A DNA stretch of 64,000 nt, from assembly GCA_001632425.1 (NCBI GenBank), contig KV425569.1, forward strand, positions 274,495 to 338,494, read 5' to 3'. Made by a program: the position numbers and the translations under genes. This document shows positions 56,626 through 64,000 of this stretch, piece after piece (position 1 is the stretch's first letter; each line of letters begins with the position of its first letter). The stretch comes from Neolentinus lepideus HHB14362 ss-1. Lineage: Eukaryota > Basidiomycota > Agaricomycetes > Gloeophyllales > Gloeophyllaceae. The notes below the pieces were generated by a model. That model was not told where the DNA came from. It made no database searches and saw only the letters and a program-made list of their open reading frames with translations.

Positions 56626-59600
56626 CAGTAAAACCCAATCTTGGTTTTGTCGTCGAATGAGCTTGAAGGTGGCGGCATCACATTTAAATGCAGACTCGGT
56701 AGTGGCATGCCCGGCCACACAAACGCTCCATGCAAATGATGTGTGAGTTGTCTGTAGCGACAAAGACAGCGACTACAGGAAATTGCAACAATAAACAAAA
56801 TGGTACAGAGACTACAAGCTTACCTCTCACCCGGGACAGTGCAAAGATGAGAGGCTATCTACAGGGGATGAGTACTTGGCGATTCAAGGACAACAATGCA
56901 CAAAAGGGTATGGAGTCTACAAGCTTACCTCTCACTCAGGCCAATGCAAAGCTTAAGATGAGAGACTATCTACAAGGGATGAGGACAGTACTTGTACAAT
57001 ACGGCAATAGTCGGGATGATTGCGTCGCGTACTTAACTGAGTTCTTCACACGAAGCACTCGGGTTGCGTTAACGCTCGTTTCTCTCTGACGAAACCCTCC
57101 TCCCTACGATGTGAGTCGGGGGATGACATGCTACTAAGCAGCCCGAGATTTGTGTAGATTTGTATCTGTGTACGGTGATTTTTGAAGGCAGTCTCAACTG
57201 GCAACATCAGCAATTTGTTCACCCACACGCAGTGCAAATTGACATCTTCGGGCTATTGCGCAATTTGTTGATATTGGAGAGGCGCGTCGGCTAGTCATGG
57301 AAAACTCAGCTGTGCTCTTATGTAGTAGCGTCGGGCCTACGGACGGAAACAGCTGAAGTTCAGCGCACTAGCGACGACGCCGACGCTATCAGCGTCTAGG
57401 CCGAAAATCGATCGCGCAGAAAACTCCGTATCCCCGTGAACCTGGTTATCATATCCCCCTGGGCTGTTACCGCGTCATCAGGATGACATTCTTGGGTTCC
57501 GTGAGGGTTTGCACAGATAATCCCAGTGACCAAAGGTTGAAGACCTTCGTGATGTGGTACCTTGAAAGCTTTTTGAAGCAAGATGAATAATAACGACAGG
57601 GAAGGCGTCAAGTATCCGTACCTGATGCGAGCGGCCCGACATCGCAAACCTTGTTCCGGGAGAACCGCTAAGTTGGTACGGTGGCGAGAAAGTGATTCGA
57701 ACTTTGAAGCTTGACTAGTAGCAACGGCTGCCATGCGATAGGAAAGATTGTGAAATGGATGCTGTCGGGAATGTCCAAAAACTAGCAGTACTAGTCCCAC
57801 TAGCGACTGTTCGGGACGACCATTGACTCTGTTGTGATTCGCAGTGCTGAGCGGGCGCTACGATGCAGACAGCCTTCCTCTGCTGTGCACAAATGCATGA
57901 CGATCAACAGCTGTTTCGCATCTGCGTGCAGTGGAGAGTAACCTCCGGTGGACGAGGTGGGCACATAAGTGTTCTTGGGATACATCCGCATCAACGCTGG
58001 AAAGCGGTAGTAGAAGTAGCAGCGTAGGAAGGCTCGGTCCGCGAAGATGCGGGACTTCAACATCTGAATCAAAGCAGTGGCCAAAGCTCGATTCTTCAGG
58101 AGCGACTACGTGCCCGGCAAATTCAGTGAAGGAGCATCATTCCAAGAACCCACGACAAGTTCCAGCTACCACTTGAGACAATGTTATATTTCGAAACGAG
58201 CATCTGTGACAACGCAGACACGAGCCTCCTTGACTATCAACACCAGTCACCACGGAGAAGACGTCTTCCATGCACAGAGCGAGTCCCAGATTTGGATATT
58301 CGAGAATCAGGTCCGCCAATCGAGGAACAGTGTTAAATGAATCACAATTGACCGGCCATTCGGAGTACGTGTTCTTTACCAGAGCTAATGCAGTCGCATA
58401 CGCGTATGGCCGAGCGTCCCGACTATGCCATGCCGCGACAGGAATTGAGCCACCATCCGAGCTGGGAGGGCGAAATCAATTGCAATGTATCTTGTCCGCA
58501 CCGTTGAGACGACGAGTGACCACGAGACAGATGAACTGGATGGACAGGAAGGTAGCCGGATGCATTACAATGTTAACGGGACAGGTTCGATAATTCGATG
58601 GCATTGACATACGATTACAACCCAAGAAAAGTCCGGCGTTGGCGAGACACCCGATTATAAAAACGCCGGAATCAATGCACTCGAGCGTCGCTAGATCCAG
58701 AGAACGAGTCGCGACACGCCGAAACAGTGAGCATTCGGGAAAGATACAACACCCTCCACACCCCCCCATGCAGTTGCCAGGAGAACAGCACGGTTCCATC
58801 CGACGAGCAATGATACACGCCCATGCAGTTCTTCTGAGATAGGACCGGTCCTTGGAAGCCTTGAAAGTCCTTGATGTAGCCAGGCCTTTGTATCATTATA
58901 TAAGGAAACCGGCGACTACACAACCGGTGCTTTCTCCCGTTGAAGGCGGAGGTAACGACATGACAACCAGTATTGCAGAAGATTAATATGGCCCAGCTTC
59001 GCCTGTCGAAACAGAGGCTAGAGTGTCCGCTCGAGAAAGTGCATGCAATTGCGGCTATATGCAGGCTTCGAGTTGGGGATTCCTTACAAGGCAATTTGTG
59101 GCGTTTCGGCCAGGTTGTTCCTCTATTTCCTCGTATGTTACTGTACACTCCTTCTCCATTATATACCTTGCAGCAGCACATATCATCAAACACATGTGTG
59201 CCTTTGCATGAACACAATGCAATTGAGAGAAGCTAACAATACGTCCCATAAAACACGGAATCAGGTATAGAAAATGTTCTGCTTAAGCATGCATCTAGAA
59301 TATTGTTTGTTTTACAAGTACCCCGACCTCGCCAAATATTCATGTCAAAGTCAGAGGACACCTTCACCCCCCTCCCGTTCTAACCCGCCTACCTCCCCTC
59401 GCATTCATAGCTGTCATATATCATAACTCGAAACACCTCACCCCGCACCCCTCTCAGGCTTAAGCGGTATGAGAAATCCGAGTCGGAACGTTCTGATATC
59501 ATGTATGCAGGACTTAGGACCGTCACTCGATCTTCTGATGGGCATCCACGTACCCTGACCGTTGTGGACCCACATGTCGCTTCTCGTGGTAAAGTTGGTG

Positions 59601-59837
59601 ATGACACGTCCCCGTGAAAGTACCGTACATTATGCATTATGCATCATGTCCGCGATTCTTCAATTACCGTACACAACCAACTCACGACTGTCCGTTTCAA
59701 TTACTGCACCAAGCCGCCTTCGCTACAAAACCCAGCTTCATTACAAGAACATAAGGACCAAAACCAAAAAACGACCGTCGACAGCCCCGACCCAGATCCC
59801 AAGATGCGAGCCGGAGGGGGTATGGGTATCGAGTACC
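56626..59837. other. Long stretch without a confident gene
   Basis: Several medium frames exist, including 57396-57800 (-), 57800-58084 (-), 58476-58799 (-) and 58672-59217 (-). Some look protein-like (for instance VPRLADLILEYPNLGLALC near 58300, minus), but I could not connect them into a recognisable protein. A decayed or lineage-specific gene on the minus strand between 57400 and 59250 is possible. The only clear structure is the local repeat at 56802-56982. Confidence 0.35.
56802..56982 (+). repeat. Direct repeat, about 70 bp, two copies 105 bp apart
   Basis: The segments starting at 56802 and 56907 share CTACAAGCTTACCTCTCAC, then GCAAAG, AAGATGAGAG, CTATCTACA and GGGATGAG in the same order. 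They sit just 3' of the Old Yellow Enzyme gene and have no coding sense that I can see. Confidence 0.7.
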
Positions 59838-59946
59838 GGGGGATATGTATGTAGCTCACCGGGGATATGCATGTAGCTCGTTACCGGAGATATGTACGCT
59901 CGTTACCGGGGGATATGTACGCTCGTTACCGGGGGATATGTACATA
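59838..59946 (+). repeat. Minisatellite, about 23-bp unit, five imperfect copies
   Basis: The unit is close to GCTCGTTACCGGGGGATATG followed by TAC. The last copies are nearly identical, while the first differ by small indels and a TATGTAGCT variant. It lies between the F-box gene's 3' end and the spacer to the left. Confidence 0.85.
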
Positions 59947-60049
59947 CTTGTGCCTCGCCAATGTACCTATGCCTCGTTTGAGTAGTAGCTGTTAGTGCCC
60001 ACGAGACGCGAGACGACCCGCGTCATTATCGAGATTCGAAGATCCCAAG

Positions 60050-61417
60050 CTATCGCGTGCCCCTCCGCGCGGCCGACCGGTATCCCGAGTCCACTTGTGA
60101 ACTGGCGTAACAGTTCGACGGCGCGGGAGTAGAGGTATTAGGATAGTACGACGGCGCAGGAGTAGAGGTATTATGATAGTACGACGGCGCGGGAGCCCCA
60201 GACGCGTTATGATACTGCCCCGCCCCAGACGCGCAATAATACCCCGCATACGCAGAGGGCGGCGGCGGCGGACAGCGCGAGCCTTTTCCCGCGCTCACGG
60301 GCCCTCGTCTCGCGTTCGGGTTCACGTTCACATGTCCCTGCGGTGGCGAGAGGTGTCCTTGCGGGGGTGCGAGCGACCCCATGCTCAGCGTCGGCTTTAT
60401 CTGCGAGACGGCGGCGGCGGTCGCGGGCGGGGAGTACGTGTTCGCTCTTGCGCGGAGGGTGGGGCTGCAACGAAGACGTGAGGAAAGAAAAGGGCAGGGC
60501 GGAGAAGACACGCACGTTCCCCGCCGCACACACGCCCACAACCGCTCATGCCTCCGTGCCTCCTTCAGAAAAAGCCCGTTGCCCGTGCCGAAGATGACGC
60601 CGCCGGGCGTGTCGTCGGCGATCAGCTCGATGTTGCGCAGCACGGGGTTCGTGGAGAGGGTTGTGAAGCACGAGTTTAAGCTGTGGATAAGTGAATGAGT
60701 GGTTAGTGGTGGGTGATGGAGGGTGGGACGGACACGGTGGGCATTACCGCGCGCACGGTGTGCAGGCGGGGAGATTTGGCGAGGGCGCCGACGAGGAGGT
60801 CGGTGCTCGGTGTCGAGGAGAGGCGAAACGCGAACGTGAGGTATTCCTGTGTACCATGGAACGCAAAAAAATATAGAGCGATAGCGTCTTCTCAGCGATC
60901 CGACGTACATGGAAATGAATGAGCGTGCACTCACGAGGTTTTTCCAGGACTTGACGGCATCAGCCAGGCCCTCCAAGAGCAGCCGCGGGCGCTCGTGCGT
61001 GAGATACGTGCTGGCAGCTTTCCTGAGCGTGAGGCATCTGATGGACTCTATCCGCGCGAGCGCCTGGCAGAACCTTCTGATCCTAGCCTCGTTCACGTCG
61101 CCGTCTAGCAATAGCAGATCGAGCTCCTCGATGTCTCTGCAGAGGCGGAGGATGTGGTCGGCGTCGGAGCTCTGGACGACGAGCTTGCGCGTGAAGGAGG
61201 CGAGGAGGGGGTTGGATGTGAGGGTGTGGTAGAGGCGCTCGGTCTGGCGCGGGGAGCGGAGGGTGAGAGTGTGGTAGAAGAGGGGGGTGGCGATGCGCAG
61301 GAAGCGTTTGCAGACGAGGAGGGGGGCGGTGCGGAATGGGGGAACGTCGATGCAGAGGGCGAGGATGCGTTCGAGGAGTTCTTCTGGGATGGTGGACAGA
61401 GTGTTTGGGCGTGGCAT
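60050..61417 (-). CDS. F-box protein with repeat-rich C-terminus
   Basis: F-box proteins present substrates to SCF ubiquitin ligases. The start MPRPNTLSTIPEELLERILA leads into an F-box-like helix pair with PLLVCKRFLRIATPLFYHTL, a pattern very common in Agaricomycete F-box families. Leucine-rich segments follow (DIEELDLLLLDGDVNE, IESIRCLTLRKAAS). The frame is open throughout but probably includes introns: at about 60929-60855 (GTGAGTGC to CACAG), after which EYLTFAFRLSSTPSTDLLVG reads better, and at about 60751-60682. The C-terminus, if coding, is Pro/Ser/Tyr-rich with near-repeats of (S/G)-x-P-A-P-S-Y-Y-x-N-T-S and PPQGHLS/PPQGHVN. Whether the last 110 residues belong to the protein depends on a splice near 60412. 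Start chosen at the first ATG. Confidence 0.72.
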   Translation of the reverse strand: MPRPNTLSTIPEELLERILALCIDVPPFRTAPLLVCKRFLRIATPLFYHTLTLRSPRQTERLYHTLTSNPLLASFTRKLVVQSSDADHILRLCRDIEELDLLLLDGDVNEARIRRFCQALARIESIRCLTLRKAASTYLTHERPRLLLEGLADAVKSWKNLVSARSFISMYVGSLRRRYRSIFFCVPWYTGIPHVRVSPLLDTEHRPPRRRPRQISPPAHRARGNAHRVRPTLHHPPLTTHSLIHSLNSCFTTLSTNPVLRNIELIADDTPGGVIFGTGNGLFLKEARRHERLWACVRRGTCVSSPPCPFLSSRLRCSPTLRARANTYSPPATAAAVSQIKPTLSMGSLAPPQGHLSPPQGHVNVNPNARRGPVSAGKGSRCPPPPPSAYAGYYCASGAGQYHNASGAPAPSYYHNTSTPAPSYYPNTSTPAPSNCYASSQVDSGYRSAARRGTR

Positions 61418-62154
61418 GGCGGGGCTGGCAAATAATAAATTAGACGATGTGTGGAAGGAGAGGAGGGTCGACGAGGCTGCAGGACGTGGCTGGCGGGCAG
61501 AAATTTATAAGGAGATACATGACGGGCAGCAGCGCCTATTGCGGCACAAACGACGCCTCTATCTCCGATACTCCCGATTCATCCACGACGCTTACCGGGA
61601 TCACTCTTGCCTAGTCCGGTGTTTCTTCTGCTTGAACTTTCGTTCTGTTGCCGTCGTTGGCGTCCTGAAACTCGTCAATCCTGCGTCCTATTTGTACCGC
61701 ACGCGACTCCCCACGCTGCCCGTATACAATGGCCAGCAGGACAATTACCTCGCATTACAGTAGTACAAATAATGCACCGCCCGGCGCACTGCAATTGCCC
61801 GAACTGCGACTTGTGCCTCAGCTACCCCGCCCGGCATTTACGTACGCTGCGCCGATCGTGATCTAACCCGTCTCCGTTACAGTTGCCGGACCTCCTATCT
61901 CTGAGCTAAACCTTGCGGGGAGAGCTGCACACTCGTCCACACCGTCAGCCATGATGAGTAAAGGTGTCCTTACACCATACACGACTAACCGCGCTCATCC
62001 GGCCCCGAAGTTCTGTGTAAGAACCCCTTGCTTCTTTTCTCTCATACTCCCTCATTTGGCTCTCCGTTTGTTGTCACCTAAAAGTAACCTTTTCCTCCGT
62101 TGCTGCCTCGTCCCCCGTTGCCAGTCTGCTTTAAAATCGTGTATGAATAATGGG
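61418..62154. other. Intergenic, upstream of the F-box gene
   Basis: No recognised gene. The 158-codon frame 61287-61763 (+) overlaps the F-box gene on the other strand and is likely a shadow. Confidence 0.45.
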
Positions 62155-63068
62155 TGACTTCCCGTAACGTTAAATCCGTAAATCCCTATTCCGTAGAATG
62201 CGCCAGCGGTTTCGCGAAATGATTTAGAGATGCCAAATAGGGATGTCCCTAAACCATAAGCCCATTTTAGGGAACTTTATCTCTACTTCCCTATACCCCT
62301 CCTCATATACGATGACTGTGAGGATGGCCTGGTGCAACTCGCGGTCATTGCTTCGGTTTCTATTTATTGGTGTAAAGGAGGTCCGGCAGCTGTGTAACGC
62401 ACGACGCAATGAAACAGCGCCAGTACTTGTGCCGCCAATAATTTATGCCCAATCTCCGTGTGTTCACAAGGTGGTAGCACCAGGAGCAGCTCAATCGAAG
62501 TCGCAGTGATAGAGCTTGGATCACGACTATGGGATTTGATATACAACATTTGACTACATCATTGAGTCTGGGTTTGCTCGACGCTCTGAAGAATACCCCA
62601 ATACCCCGTACTGCTGTGTCCTCTATGCTCGCTCATTGGACGCTGCAAGGGCGCTCGGGTTTGTACTATCTAGGGTAATGCAAGAAACTGGACTCCAGCA
62701 GATATTGGCCCTTATCCTGTCCACGGTTGCACAGTACTATCCTAACCTCCTCGAAACATTGAAGTGTTTTATTCGATATAGACTGCTCAGTTACGAATAC
62801 CTGCCTTAAGAGAACAGCGGAGTTCAAAATTGAGATCTATTGACCGATTTGCCTACTTTAACGTCATTTCGGAGGATATAGCCTGCTTTAACGACATTTT
62901 GGAGGATACAGAGGGGGGTCTACCCCTCTGTATCCACGCTGATTTACGGAGGCTCGCAGGTTAGCAACGGCCAGGGCAACTTTTCCGGGGTCCCAGCGGC
63001 ATCTCGGCAGATGCAATTTAAAGGCCCAAATTTTAGGGAAAATACGGATTTAACGTTACGGGAAGTCA
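62155..63068. mobile_element. 914-bp non-coding element with 26-bp perfect terminal inverted repeats
   Basis: TGACTTCCCGTAACGTTAAA followed by TCCGTA at 62155-62180 is the exact reverse complement of 63043-63068. The next bases inside both ends remain similar (CCCTA near each). No target duplication could be recognised, so the superfamily is undetermined. The inside has no transposase, a 13-bp hairpin, and a direct repeat of about 27 bp around 62850 and 62883 (CTTTAACG(T/A)CATTT(C/T)GGAGGATA). Confidence 0.8.
62904..62935. repeat. Perfect 13-bp hairpin, 6-bp loop, inside the 914-bp element
   Basis: GGATACAGAGGGG at 62904-62916 pairs with CCCCTCTGTATCC at 62923-62935 around GGTCTA. It lies next to the internal direct repeat. 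Confidence 0.8.
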
Positions 63069-64000
63069 TCCAATACAACTGGACAGCCTGGACAGCCCGA
63101 AGGCTAGACACTGTATTGTCGTCTACGTTCTTACGACACCGCCGCCGTAATTGACACCTGCACAGCCACACCGACGACCGACGACCATTCATTCCATCAG
63201 CGGCTAGACCCGCACTGTTCGGAGAGACAGCCGCCGCCCGCAATATTTAATTAATAATCGTAAATGACACGACACGATAGGTGACACGAACGACAGCCAC
63301 AGGACGACCGGTGTACATGAAAGCTGCCTGATACGCTCGACGAGGCTGAATCGAATCTAAGCAGTACTGGCCCTGCACATACACTACTGTAAGCATCTGA
63401 AAATGAAACGCTAACAGTCCGCCGCACATTTGCTGCAGCTATGAATAACGCCCAAACCTTCACCCTTCACATGCCCGACGCCGTTCGAGCAATCACATGC
63501 GTGCTTCGCGGACACACACACGACCAACATGACAAACAGATAAGGTTCCGATTGATCATTGCAGACTCTCGGAACACTAACACCAATAATAATATACATC
63601 GACTCTTGGATCTAGAATCCTGATGTGTTTGCGAGTTTCAATGCGGATGGATATATGGCAGACTGAGTATTAATTGGCACATGTTGTGCATGCCGCGGCA
63701 CGATATGTCAGAAATCAAGACAGCCATGGCCATGAAATGGGAACCTGTGAGCGAGGGCGTCCTGCGCACCTGAAAAACCGGTGCTGTGTGTGAGTACACA
63801 GCCGAGTCTCATATTATTCAATATGCTCATTTGGCTGCGACTGAGAGGAAGAGCATCGTCTACAATCTTGGTGACCACACTCTGCGCACCGTCCAATCAG
63901 TAAACCGAAGACTCGGAAACGCCACCAAGTGATCAAAGAACCGTACGTGGAATGAGCTCCTTCGCTGTAAGCCAAAATCCGGAAAAAGTGGCTTATCGGC
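63069..64000. other. No recognised gene to the window end
   Basis: Only frames of about 60-100 codons occur on either strand, with no known domains. A gene running off the right edge cannot be excluded. Confidence 0.4.

Noticed and set aside
61880..61925. tRNA-like A-box (TTTAGCTCAGAG) on the minus strand
   Set aside because: No B-box or pairing acceptor stem follows.

Overview
The window looks like a contig piece from a basidiomycete fungus, most likely an Agaricomycete. Genes are broken by many short GT-AG introns of about 45-70 bp. Several protein families are typical of mushroom-forming fungi: the '(I)WRCY/(I)YRCY' multi-pass membrane proteins, an ArAE_2_N/DUF2421 membrane protein, an adenylate-forming reductase, an F-box protein, a KRE2/MNT1-type mannosyltransferase and an Old Yellow Enzyme. 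Two transposons carry fungal pogo-type and PIF/Harbinger-type transposases.

Layout. 1-4264: sparse DNA, then one multi-exon 7TM-like gene (+). 4758-12337: a beta-carbonic anhydrase gene (-) split by about 6.9 kb of mobile DNA. That insert holds a decayed pogo-type transposase, a 2.55-kb near-palindrome made of two LTR-like repeats in inverted orientation, a 270-bp tandem repeat and a small terminal-inverted-repeat element. 12338-21250 continues as a CpG-poor repeat zone with a third copy of the LTR-like repeat and a 4.07-kb PIF/Harbinger element with a Myb/SANT-like gene and a dead transposase. CpG-rich sequence returns abruptly near 21.25 kb.

20750-33606: a tandem segmental duplication of about 5.6 kb. 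Unit 1 has an intact ArAE_2_N/DUF2421 gene and a truncated polysaccharide-deacetylase tail. Unit 2 has a wrecked copy of the membrane gene followed by the intact deacetylase gene, so the two copies have decayed reciprocally. 34000-34542 is a 543-bp TA-flanked MITE. 34666-41476 carries an isopenicillin-N-acyltransferase-like gene (+), a basidiomycete membrane protein (-) and a glycosyltransferase family 15 gene (-). 42490-44860 holds a second '(I)YRCY' membrane gene (-) with a broken 3' duplicate beside it.

46391-61417: a frameshifted short-chain dehydrogenase, transaldolase (+), an adenylate-forming reductase that has lost its carrier domain and half of its reductase domain (-), a Pol III-promoter-like sequence, an Old Yellow Enzyme gene (+) and an F-box gene (-). 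The right end holds a 914-bp element with 26-bp perfect terminal inverted repeats. There is no sign of one co-regulated cluster; these are independent genes in a repeat-rich region. All protein and element names rest on motif recognition by eye. Splice sites were placed by hand, and no database search was run.
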